This document shows positions 9,440 to 17,468 of a stretch of DNA of 64,000 nucleotides, piece by piece; position 1 is the first letter of the stretch; the number at the start of each line of letters is the position of its first letter. This DNA is from JAAEPI01 sp965212145. GTDB taxonomy: Bacteria; Bacteroidota; Bacteroidia; Cytophagales; Cyclobacteriaceae. The stretch lies in NCBI GenBank assembly GCA_965212145.1, contig CBDBUY010000009.1, positions 1,174,070-1,238,069 on the forward strand. The letters run 5' to 3'. The translations under genes and the position numbers were made by a program. The notes under the pieces were generated by a model that was not told the origin of the DNA, ran no database searches, and saw only the letters and a list, made by a program, of their open reading frames with translations.

Positions 9440-9545
9440 AAACAAAATGCCGATACCAAGGTATCAGCACAACCTCCGTGTCCGCCTCGCTCAAGTAAAC
9501 TTGACTCGGACGCACTCCGGTTGCTGCTAACGCAGCATTTTGTTT
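9440..9545. repeat. 106-bp palindromic element between two tRNA genes
   Basis: An 11-bp perfect inverted repeat, AAACAAAATGC at 9440-9450 and GCATTTTGTTT at 9535-9545, encloses further hairpins: GATACC/GGTATC and a GTCCG...TCAAGT/ACTTGA...CGGAC stem. No open frame of note. It has the shape of a small non-autonomous or REP/MITE-like element, or a structured spacer of the tRNA transcript. It lies two bases from the 3' end of tRNA-Ser. Confidence 0.6.
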
Positions 9546-9633
<88 letters not shown>

Positions 9634-9656
9634 GTGGTGTTTCTGAAAAACGGATG

Positions 9657-9664
9657 CAAATATA
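9657..9664 (-). promoter_or_regulatory. Candidate -7 box for the tRNA-Ser/tRNA-Arg transcript
   Basis: Minus-strand TATATTTG matches the Bacteroidota -7 consensus TAnnTTTG and lies 24 bases upstream of the tRNA-Ser 5' end. No clear TTTG -33 element is seen at the expected 19-20 base spacing. Confidence 0.4.
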
Positions 9665-9695
9665 GGATTTCGATTTTTTAAACCGTACCCTGAGA

Positions 9696-10079
9696 CTAAC
9701 TTTTGATCAAGGAAATTTGTTTTTCTATTTCCTCTGGGTTGATCGCATGATGAGACGCATCAAAAACCGCTTTACCTTCATGAACTAAGATAATCTGAGG
9801 TGATTGATGAATCACCCCCAATCGACCAGTGATCTCGTTGGAGATGTCTCGATGAGCCAACAAATCCAGGTAGTAGAATTCAAAATCATCGTTCAATTCT
9901 AATTCTGATATTCTGGACTTGGCAAAAGCGCTGGTACCGCATGTCACGCTGTGCTTAAAAAGCACGACCGGCTTCTCCTTGGATAACTCAATTGCAGCAT
10001 TGAGGTCTTCAATCGACTCAAGGGTTTGCCATCCCTCTTGTATGGCTCCACCCGACATTAATGATGATAAAAATCCCAT
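9696..10079 (-). CDS. ytxJ: Monothiol bacilliredoxin, YtxJ family
   Basis: A 127-residue thioredoxin-fold protein with the YtxJ signature KHSVTCGTSAFAKSR, in which C47 is the single active-site cysteine. YtxJ-type proteins are linked to bacillithiol and reduce mixed disulfides on proteins; Bacteroidota commonly make bacillithiol. The C-terminal SPQIILVHEGK (about 93-103) holds the cis-Pro loop expected of the fold. No signal peptide. It is followed on the same strand by the tRNA genes and is probably transcribed alone. Confidence 0.85.
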   Translation of the reverse strand: MGFLSSLMSGGAIQEGWQTLESIEDLNAAIELSKEKPVVLFKHSVTCGTSAFAKSRISELELNDDFEFYYLDLLAHRDISNEITGRLGVIHQSPQIILVHEGKAVFDASHHAINPEEIEKQISLIKS

Positions 10080-10157
10080 AATCTTATTCTACCGCAAAGC
10101 TACTACGACTGACCTAGGATGTGATAACTCTGGTGTCATCATTTTGACATCATGGAA

Positions 10158-10733
10158 TCATTCATCGTTAGCGGTTAGCGATGGTGATTGGTCGAACCTA
10201 TCCGGATGTATCCGATGCAGATGCTCGTCGATAGCTACAACTCGACGGTCAATGTGTTTTAAGAATTTATTCACGTCGGCTTGCAACACCACTATTTGAC
10301 CGTCATAAGAATCAATTCCACTATTGAGCTCCAATTCATCACGGTCTCGTTCCAGCCCATTTCTTGTAATACAGCTTTCATTTAGGAAGTCGTAAAATGC
10401 CTTGATACTGTATTTGCCCTCGAATTTGGAAATATCCTTCATGGTCTTCTTGTATTCATGATGACCAATTAATGCTTCTGTTCCCGGTTCATTTAAGAAA
10501 TCAAGAACCACCGAGTCATAATGATGTATTTGAGTCAATACCTCCTTGGTATACGATCGGAAATCCGGGTCAACGCAGAACTCGGACAACCCCTGGTAAT
10601 CCTTGAGAACATCCGAAATTTTTAACCATTGAGCCGTGAGTCGGTCATAGGTTTCTTCTATTGTTATGATTTGACCAAAGCCAGACGCACTGTATTTAAT
10701 TAAAGCGGAGATAAGAATGAATCGAAAAAGCAT
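10158..10733 (-). CDS. Hypothetical exported protein
   Basis: I do not recognise this 191-residue protein. A hydrophobic N-terminus (MLFRFILISALIKYSASGFG) looks like a signal peptide, with possible cleavage near residue 20. The rest is charged and probably helical, with two cysteines (in SEFCVDP and NESCITR) that could form a disulfide in the periplasm. It is divergent from the sensor kinase gene 145 bases away, a possible but unproven link. Confidence 0.55.
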   Translation of the reverse strand: MLFRFILISALIKYSASGFGQIITIEETYDRLTAQWLKISDVLKDYQGLSEFCVDPDFRSYTKEVLTQIHHYDSVVLDFLNEPGTEALIGHHEYKKTMKDISKFEGKYSIKAFYDFLNESCITRNGLERDRDELELNSGIDSYDGQIVVLQADVNKFLKHIDRRVVAIDEHLHRIHPDRFDQSPSLTANDE

Positions 10734-10878
10734 ATCTAAAAATTTTATCCAAATTTCGATCCGACATTGATAAATTGAGTTCGGTGATATTCTGTATAAT
10801 ATCCTCGATATTTCAATCCAGAAGTTCGTCCGTATTTTTCCTGATCTATTGGCATTTCTTAGATGATAATTTTACCGG

Positions 10879-12576
10879 GTGTTTAGAAAACTCAATATTG
10901 GAAACAAGCTCGCTCTAATCCTGATAGCATTTGCGCTAGCGGTAACGGCATTCCTGTCTGCTTCATTTTATCTGCAGTTCGAACAGGCACTCAGGGAACG
11001 TGTATTACTTCAGCTCTCATCAGTGAAGCAATTGAAAATGTCTCGAATTAAAGCTGAGCTGCAGGATCGCATGGTTTACTTTCTAGAGACTGATTCATCT
11101 GAAAATACGGGTTTTGAAATCTTACAGATTGCCAATGAACTCCCTAACCAGGTGCTAGGCTATGACCTGACCGAATTCAAAAAGGGCAATTCTTCTCCAA
11201 GAATGATTGATTTAACGTATCAGAATCCCCAGAAAGGCATGACCATTTTGTTCATTCATGAAACAAATGGAGCATATAAGATTGGGTTGGTGAGACTACC
11301 CGAAGTTCAGGAAATTCTACTGCAGAGGACAGGACTTGGTGAAACAGGCGAATCCTATTTAGTTGATGAAAAATTTCGTCTGATTTCAAGATCCAGATTC
11401 ACGTCCAAGAACAACGACCTTCTGGAGATAAAAACGCAAGGAGTCACGCAGGCTTTCCAGGGCAATCCGGGAGCCGATGCGTTTCAGGATTACCGAGGCA
11501 TTCAGGTCTTAGGTGCGTTTGAAATGCTTGAAATGTATGACCTTAAGTGGGTCATTATGAGTGAGATAGACTATGACGAAGCAATGGCTCCTTTGAGCTC
11601 AGTTCGGAATAATTTAATGATCACCCTGATCATAATTATGGCCTTCATCTTTATCGTCTCCTACTACCTATCTGGTCTGATTGTCAAGCCAATCGTCGCG
11701 ATGGAAAATCGCTTAATCAATCTTTCAAAAGGTCTACTGGAACGTCCTCCGATTCCTGATCGACAGGACGAGATTGGTCACATGTTTACCGCACTTGACA
11801 AAGTGATCAAAGCACTGGAAGAAACGGTGTTATTTGCCGGGAAAATCGGTGATGGAGATTTTGAAGCCGAATATGAAAAGCTCAGCGATGAGGACAATCT
11901 GGGATCTGCACTATTGGAAATGAAGCGGCAACTAAAGGCATACAAAGAGAACGAAAGAATGCTGTTAGCTAAGAATCAGCGATCGCTTGTGGATGGTGAG
12001 GAAAAAGAAAGAGCAAGATTATCTAAAGAACTACACGATGGTCTTGGCCCCATCTTGACCAGTCTCAGGATGCAGATTCAAGCAACAGAGCTGAATCAGA
12101 CGATTAAAAATGATTTGCTCAATAGAATGGACGAAACCATCCGAGAAGTCAGGAACATGTCTAACAATCTCATGCCGAGTGTATTAAAGGATTTTGGTGC
12201 AGGAGAAGCCATCGGTAACCTGGTGAAACAATTATCGGAGAACTCAGACGTAGAAATAATGTATAAGAATGATATGCACCCCAATTCTCAGATCCATGAT
12301 GAGGTGCAGATTACGCTATACAGAGTGACTCAGGAGGCGATTAACAACGCTTTAAAACACTCCAACTGTCAGGAAATAAAGATATCGATCTCTGAATTTG
12401 ATGAGTATATCGGTTTATTTGTTTTTGATAATGGTGAAGGATTTGACCTGAACCAGGTGAACAACGGAAATGGTATCAGAAATATCCACGAGCGGATTAA
12501 ACTCGTAAATGGTAAAATAGAGATGACATCTGATCCATCCGGAACGAAAATGGAAATAGAAATCCCCAAGATATGA
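10879..12576 (+). CDS. Membrane sensor histidine kinase, HisKA_3 (NarX/DesK) type
   Basis: A two-pass membrane kinase. TM1 is about 10-31, an extracytoplasmic dCache-like region (32-243, with ETGESYLVDEKFRLISRSRF near 155-174) follows, TM2 is about 245-268, then HAMP (about 270-325), a HisKA_3 dimerisation domain with phosphorylated H386 in KELHDGLGP, and a HATPase_c domain with N-box EAINNALKHS and G-box DNGEGF. Start is GTG at 10879; an in-frame stop lies ten bases upstream, so no longer start exists. Its stop overlaps the response regulator start by four bases (ATGA), so the two form a two-component system. The ligand is unknown. Confidence 0.92.
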   Translation: MFRKLNIGNKLALILIAFALAVTAFLSASFYLQFEQALRERVLLQLSSVKQLKMSRIKAELQDRMVYFLETDSSENTGFEILQIANELPNQVLGYDLTEFKKGNSSPRMIDLTYQNPQKGMTILFIHETNGAYKIGLVRLPEVQEILLQRTGLGETGESYLVDEKFRLISRSRFTSKNNDLLEIKTQGVTQAFQGNPGADAFQDYRGIQVLGAFEMLEMYDLKWVIMSEIDYDEAMAPLSSVRNNLMITLIIIMAFIFIVSYYLSGLIVKPIVAMENRLINLSKGLLERPPIPDRQDEIGHMFTALDKVIKALEETVLFAGKIGDGDFEAEYEKLSDEDNLGSALLEMKRQLKAYKENERMLLAKNQRSLVDGEEKERARLSKELHDGLGPILTSLRMQIQATELNQTIKNDLLNRMDETIREVRNMSNNLMPSVLKDFGAGEAIGNLVKQLSENSDVEIMYKNDMHPNSQIHDEVQITLYRVTQEAINNALKHSNCQEIKISISEFDEYIGLFVFDNGEGFDLNQVNNGNGIRNIHERIKLVNGKIEMTSDPSGTKMEIEIPKI

Positions 12577-13202
12577 GTGCAATTCGATTAGTCGTGACAG
12601 ATGACCATCAGCTCTTCAGAGAAGGGCTTATCTCTTTGCTTAAGAAGAATGAAGAAATTGATGTGGTCGGTGAAGCCGCAGATGCAGATCAGCTTTGGGC
12701 CCTGCTTGAAAAGGAAGAAATTCATGTGGTTTTGGTTGACATCTCAATGCCGGGCATGAATGGACTGGAAGTGATTTCAGAAGCCCGAGAAAAATATCCA
12801 GCAGTCAAGTTCATTGTATTGACGATGCACGCTGAGGGGCAATATGTGGTCAAAGCGGTCCGCAATGGAGCTCAAGGATATCTGATCAAAAATGCTGATG
12901 AGCAGGAACTGATAACCGCCATTCGTGAGGTGGCTTTGGGTCGAAAGTACTTCAACAGTGAGATTTCCCAGCTTATGATCGGCAACATGGCCATTGAGGG
13001 GGAGTCTCACAAGAAACTATCAGAACGCGAATCCGAAGTTTTGCAACTTGTTTCAGAAGGAAAGACGACCAAGGAAATTGCCGAGGAATTGTTCGTGAGT
13101 GCCCGGACGGTAGAAACTCATCGTGTGAACATGATGAAAAAACTCAATGTTCAAAACACAGCCGAAATGATCAAAAAAGCCGCTAAACTGGAGCTCATCT
13201 AA
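12573..13202 (+). CDS. NarL/FixJ family response regulator
   Basis: A 209-residue regulator with an N-terminal receiver (phospho-acceptor D56 in VLVDISMPG, acidic pocket D10-D11, switch T about 85, K about 106 in LIKNA) and a C-terminal LuxR-type helix-turn-helix (SERESEVLQLVSEGKTTKEI through TVETHRVNMMKKL). It is translationally coupled to the preceding kinase, its likely partner. Target genes cannot be deduced from the sequence. Confidence 0.95.
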   Translation: MSAIRLVVTDDHQLFREGLISLLKKNEEIDVVGEAADADQLWALLEKEEIHVVLVDISMPGMNGLEVISEAREKYPAVKFIVLTMHAEGQYVVKAVRNGAQGYLIKNADEQELITAIREVALGRKYFNSEISQLMIGNMAIEGESHKKLSERESEVLQLVSEGKTTKEIAEELFVSARTVETHRVNMMKKLNVQNTAEMIKKAAKLELI

Positions 13203-13298
13203 CCCCCTTCAGTATTTCTACCGACCGCATTTTACGAGATTGCATGGATTGATCAGCCTTTGAGCTAAGTCTACTTTAGCATCGTAAACCAAAGTATC

Positions 13299-14600
13299 AT
13301 GAGCGTTTTCGATGTAGTCACCATTTTGATCCTCTGTTCGGGAGTTTTTCTCTTTATCAACACCTACTTCTTCAAACTTCCTACGTCCATCGGTCTCATG
13401 ATCATGGCACTTCTGCTCAGTCTTTTCGTGCTAGTAATTGGCAATTTGCACCCTGAATATCACCTCGCTGAGCAGATCAAAGAATATGATTTCACGGAGG
13501 TCATGTATCGCTTCGTGCTGAGCGTCATGCTCTTTGCGGGGGCTTTGAATATTGACTTCCAGAAATTAGGCAAGCAGATTACACCGGTTCTCATACTGAC
13601 TCTCTGTGGTGTTTTGATCTCGACAGCCACAATTGGTGCGCTGACATATTTCATCGTTGGCGTCTTGGATCTGAGCTTGTCATTTTTAGAATGTCTGGTA
13701 TTCGGAGCACTCATTTCCTGTACCGATCCGATTGCCATCACAAAAAACATTAGACGTTTTCATCTATCTGAGGCACTGGAGGTAAAGGTTAAAGGCGAGT
13801 CCTTGCTCACTGGCTGTTTTTCCATTGTGCTTGCCTGGACTTTGATGAATATTTATCAAGAACAAACGACCATGGGCACCCTAGAAGCTTGGGAGGTGGC
13901 CATGATCGTCACTAAAGACCTAGTAGGCGGGTTCATAGTGGGCGTACTCTTTGGCTGGTTTGGGTACGCCCTACTTCGCTTCGTAGACAATGACGTAGTA
14001 GAAGCAGAAGTATTAATCACTTTAGCTCTGGTCATGGCGGGCTCCTATTTAGGTGACTTACTTGCCGTAAGTTCAATGCTTGTCGCCGTACTTACCGGCT
14101 TGATTGTAGGAAATTTCGGAAGGAACAAGGTCACAGGCGAGCATGCCGTGGGCGCTTATGTCTATAAGTTTTGGAACTTACTGGAGGAGACTCTGGCTGC
14201 CATGTTATTCGTTCTTATCGGGTTTGAAATGTTGGTCATTCCACTTCAGTTAGATTACCTCGCGGGTGGTTTTTTCGCAGTTGTGGTGGTATTGTTTTCA
14301 AGATGGCTGAGCATGTTCATTCCCGTTCGGCTGATGTCACTTCGCAGGTCTTTTGATGATTCCACTGTGATGGTTCTCACGTGGGGGGCCTTGCGAGGTG
14401 GCCTGCCGGTGGCTTTTATTTTGTCATTGCAGCCATTTCCGGGCAAAGACATTTTGCTCACATTTACCTATGTGGTGGTTGTTTGCTCAGTGCTGTATCA
14501 AGGTCTAAGCATTGGGACGGTTATGAAAATCTACCAGAGCAAGAACAAAATTCAGAAAGGCGCAGAAGAACAAAATATGCCCTTAAAAGAAGCCGCCTGA
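13299..14600 (+). CDS. CPA1-family cation/proton antiporter-like protein lacking the canonical Asn-Asp pair
   Basis: A 433-residue polytopic protein with about 12 hydrophobic segments. It has the CPA1 features FAGALNIDF (79-87), SCTDPIAI (140-147), GESLL (166-170), the LLEETLAAMLFVLIGFEM region and WGALRGGLPVAF near 365. In NhaP/CPA1 antiporters GESLL is followed by the essential Asn-Asp; here it is T171-G172, then CFSIVLAW, so the usual ion-binding Asp is absent. The reading frame is intact. It could transport by another acidic residue, act as a uniporter or sensor, or be a divergent subfamily. It converges with the NDH-2 gene, the stop codons lying one base apart. Confidence 0.85.
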   Translation: MSVFDVVTILILCSGVFLFINTYFFKLPTSIGLMIMALLLSLFVLVIGNLHPEYHLAEQIKEYDFTEVMYRFVLSVMLFAGALNIDFQKLGKQITPVLILTLCGVLISTATIGALTYFIVGVLDLSLSFLECLVFGALISCTDPIAITKNIRRFHLSEALEVKVKGESLLTGCFSIVLAWTLMNIYQEQTTMGTLEAWEVAMIVTKDLVGGFIVGVLFGWFGYALLRFVDNDVVEAEVLITLALVMAGSYLGDLLAVSSMLVAVLTGLIVGNFGRNKVTGEHAVGAYVYKFWNLLEETLAAMLFVLIGFEMLVIPLQLDYLAGGFFAVVVVLFSRWLSMFIPVRLMSLRRSFDDSTVMVLTWGALRGGLPVAFILSLQPFPGKDILLTFTYVVVVCSVLYQGLSIGTVMKIYQSKNKIQKGAEEQNMPLKEAA

Positions 14601-14601
14601 C

Positions 14602-15939
14602 CTACTCCATAGCCTCAGAAACAGGGTTGAATTTTCTGGACGCAAAATCGAACTTTCGAATAATCAGCCTGGTTCCTTTGTCGTAGGTGAAATAATTCCA
14701 CACCCAATTATTAAGCGTGATCAATCGGTTTCTGAAACCTACGAGGTATAGAATATGGATAAACATCCAGACTAACCACGCAAAGAAGCCCTTCAGATGA
14801 AGTCCTCCTGGCATATCCACAACTGCTCTATTTCTGCCCACGGTGGCCATTGATCCTTTATCTAAATAACTGAACGGTTTCATTTCCTTGTTGAGGGTCG
14901 CTCTATGAATATTCAGTGCCAAATGCTTCCCTTGCTGAATGGCAACAGGGGCTAGCATTGGATGACCGCTTGGGTAATCATCTGATTTCATGGCAGCTAC
15001 ATCCCCTATGGCAAAAACATCCTCATATCCCGTGACCTGATTGACCTGATTGAAATGATTCACTAAAATCCTGCTTTTCTCGACCGCTTCTTCAGGAAAA
15101 CCCGGGAGAATTCGTCCCTTAACTCCTGCCGCCCAAATCACAGTGTCTGCCGGGATTTCCAAGTCTCCCGTTCGAATGACACTTTTCTCATAATCCTCTA
15201 CAAATGAATTTAGATGGACCTTCACCCCCATCTTTTCAAGATATCTCAGAGCCGTCTTTCCTGAGGATTCCGACATGCCATTCAAAAGCCGACCGGTTCC
15301 TTCAATGAGATATATATTCATCAAATTAAAATCCAGATTCGGATGGTCCTTAGGCAGAACGTGAGCCTTCAATTCGGCAATAGAGCCGGCCATCTCCACC
15401 CCCGTCGGTCCTCCGCCCACTACCACCACATTCATCATTTTTTGGAGAATATCTTGATCCTGTACCAACTCGGCTTGCTCCAGGCTTTGTAACAAATGAC
15501 TTCTGATATCAAGCGAGTGTACCACACGCTTCAGCGGCAGGACTTTCTCTCTGAAATTTTCTTTTCCGAAGTAGTTAGTGACCGATCCATTGGCGATGAC
15601 CAAATAGTCATATTCCAACTCACCTACCTTAGTAACCACTTTCTTTGTATCCAAATCCACTCCTGTAACTTTGACCATCCTGAAGACATAATTCCCATGC
15701 CCCTCAAATGATTTTCTCAGTGGACCTGAAATTGAATCCGGCTCCAAACCAGCAGTAGCCACCTGATACAGTAAGGGTTGAAACGTATGGTAGTTGTTAC
15801 GATCCAGCATCACCACCTGCACTGGGACTTTTCTTAGAGATTTCGCAAGATTTAAGCCCGCAAAACCGCCTCCGATAATTACGACCCTTGGTAGTTCGCT
15901 TTCAGGGACTGTCAACTTAAGATGAGAAGGAATGGACAT
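14602..15939 (-). CDS. ndh: Type II NADH dehydrogenase (NDH-2)
   Basis: A 445-residue FAD/NAD(P)H oxidoreductase that passes electrons from NADH to quinone without pumping protons. The FAD Rossmann motif VVIIGGGFAGLNLAK starts at residue 20, the NAD Rossmann motif VVVVGGGPTGVEMAGS is near 171-186, and FAIGDVAAM (about 310) is the second FAD contact. A C-terminal hydrophobic/amphipathic part (FFAWLVWMFIHILYLVGF, about 385-402) anchors it to the inner face of the membrane. Monocistronic and divergent from the deacetylase gene. Confidence 0.92.
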   Translation of the reverse strand: MSIPSHLKLTVPESELPRVVIIGGGFAGLNLAKSLRKVPVQVVMLDRNNYHTFQPLLYQVATAGLEPDSISGPLRKSFEGHGNYVFRMVKVTGVDLDTKKVVTKVGELEYDYLVIANGSVTNYFGKENFREKVLPLKRVVHSLDIRSHLLQSLEQAELVQDQDILQKMMNVVVVGGGPTGVEMAGSIAELKAHVLPKDHPNLDFNLMNIYLIEGTGRLLNGMSESSGKTALRYLEKMGVKVHLNSFVEDYEKSVIRTGDLEIPADTVIWAAGVKGRILPGFPEEAVEKSRILVNHFNQVNQVTGYEDVFAIGDVAAMKSDDYPSGHPMLAPVAIQQGKHLALNIHRATLNKEMKPFSYLDKGSMATVGRNRAVVDMPGGLHLKGFFAWLVWMFIHILYLVGFRNRLITLNNWVWNYFTYDKGTRLIIRKFDFASRKFNPVSEAME

Positions 15940-16027
15940 GTTTGGCTTGGTTTATCTTACAACAATTTTCACGGTACTTTAGATCAGCAAAATCGAACTA
16001 TTTGTCAAATAATTTGCGTTTGATCAC

Positions 16028-16930
16028 ATGCTCAAAATAGCTTGGTCTAGAATCTACAATCATCCACTTCCACAAGGACACAGATTCCCGATGGAAAAGT
16101 ATGAATTGCTGCCTGCACAGTTGCTTCATGAAGGAATCGTCACCCAGGAGCAATTCTTCGAACCAAGAAAACTTACGGAAGAAGAAATCCTGGCGGTGCA
16201 TGATGCTGAGTACTGGAGAAAGCTCCAGAATCTTGAATTAAGTAGATCGGAAGAACGTCAAAGCGGTTTTCCAATAAGCCATGAACTTGTTGACAGAGAA
16301 GTCACAATTAATGGAGGAACCATCCAATGTGCAGAGTTTGCCCTTAAATATGGTGTGGCGATGAACATCGCTGGGGGCACCCACCACGCGTTCACAAATC
16401 GAGCTGAGGGATTCTGTCTCTTGAATGACCAAGCCATAGCTGCCAGGTATCTTCTAAACCATAAACTAGCTTCACGAATTTTGATTGTTGATTTAGATGT
16501 GCATCAAGGAAACGGAACAGCTGAAATTTTCAGAAATGAAGATCGAGTTTTCACATTCAGCATGCACGGTGAAAAGAATTATCCGCACAGAAAAGAAAAG
16601 TCCGACTTGGATATTGAACTACCTGATCATACCGACGACAAAACTTACCTCAACTTGCTAAGTTCAAATCTTGAAAAGGTGCTTGACCGTTTCCAACCAG
16701 ATTTCATGTTTTATCAAGCCGGGGTAGACGTTCTATCCAGCGATAAACTTGGCCGTTTGGCCGTTTCGATAGAAGGTTGTGCAGCCCGAGACCGCATTGT
16801 TATGGAAAGGGCACATGGACATTCAATCCCAGTCGTGATAACCATGGGCGGAGGTTATTCCGCTGAAATCAAAACCATCCTACGAGCTCATCAGAATACG
16901 TTTCAAATTGCTTCTGAAATACTTGCATAG
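16028..16930 (+). CDS. Histone deacetylase-like amidohydrolase
   Basis: A 300-residue class II-type deacetylase of the arginase/deacetylase fold, removing acetyl groups from acetyl-lysine or acetyl-polyamine/small-molecule substrates. The active site has the paired H119-H120 in GGTHHAF, zinc ligands D157 and H159 in DLDVHQGNGT, and the third Asp in YQAGVDVLSSDKLG (about 231-244). Length fits bacterial single-domain members. The physiological substrate is unknown. It precedes the BLUF gene by 57 bases on the same strand; co-transcription is possible. Confidence 0.9.
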   Translation: MLKIAWSRIYNHPLPQGHRFPMEKYELLPAQLLHEGIVTQEQFFEPRKLTEEEILAVHDAEYWRKLQNLELSRSEERQSGFPISHELVDREVTINGGTIQCAEFALKYGVAMNIAGGTHHAFTNRAEGFCLLNDQAIAARYLLNHKLASRILIVDLDVHQGNGTAEIFRNEDRVFTFSMHGEKNYPHRKEKSDLDIELPDHTDDKTYLNLLSSNLEKVLDRFQPDFMFYQAGVDVLSSDKLGRLAVSIEGCAARDRIVMERAHGHSIPVVITMGGGYSAEIKTILRAHQNTFQIASEILA

Positions 16931-16987
16931 GCAATTTCATTTATTCTTTAAAATTCCTAACTTACTTTAGGTCATAAAAATAAACCT

Positions 16988-17434
16988 GTGTACTACCTAA
17001 TCTACACCAGTCAAGAGACCGAACCAATGAGCAACCAAATGCTTTTGGATTTACTGTCACAAGCTAATTCAAGAAACAAAGAATTAGATATAACGGGTGT
17101 ATTAATCTACTTGAAGGACCGATTTATTCAATTACTAGAGGGTGATGTCAGGCATGTTTACGAAGTATACTCTTCCATCGAGCGTGATCCCAGACATCAT
17201 CATGTTACTTTGCTGTTGACAGGATATCATACTGAACGACTTTTTCCGGATTGGTCCATGGCCTTTAAACGATCTACTGCCGAAGAATTTGAAGAAGTCT
17301 CAGGAATTCAATTTCTTGATGATGTTCAAGAATTAAAGGACTTGGATAATGACAGTCATCCGGCATTAATGTTTATTAAGCACTTTAATAATCAGCTACT
17401 AAATCATTACAAAATTGAACTTTCGGATTCCTGA
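16988..17434 (+). CDS. BLUF-domain blue-light photoreceptor
   Basis: A 148-residue protein with one BLUF domain (residues 1-95), which binds FAD and switches hydrogen bonding on blue light. Key residues are visible: Y6 (MYYLIYTS), N30 (SRN), Q48 (RFIQLLEG), and W89 and M91 in PDWSMAF. The C-terminal 50 residues are a short helical cap, with no effector domain, so the output must be a partner protein. Start is GTG, placing the FAD-binding strand at the usual N-terminus. The SLC12-like transporter begins 34 bases downstream, so the two may be one transcript. Confidence 0.93.
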   Translation: MYYLIYTSQETEPMSNQMLLDLLSQANSRNKELDITGVLIYLKDRFIQLLEGDVRHVYEVYSSIERDPRHHHVTLLLTGYHTERLFPDWSMAFKRSTAEEFEEVSGIQFLDDVQELKDLDNDSHPALMFIKHFNNQLLNHYKIELSDS

Positions 17435-17468
17435 TTGCATTAAAACCAACAGAATCAATTAACCAACC

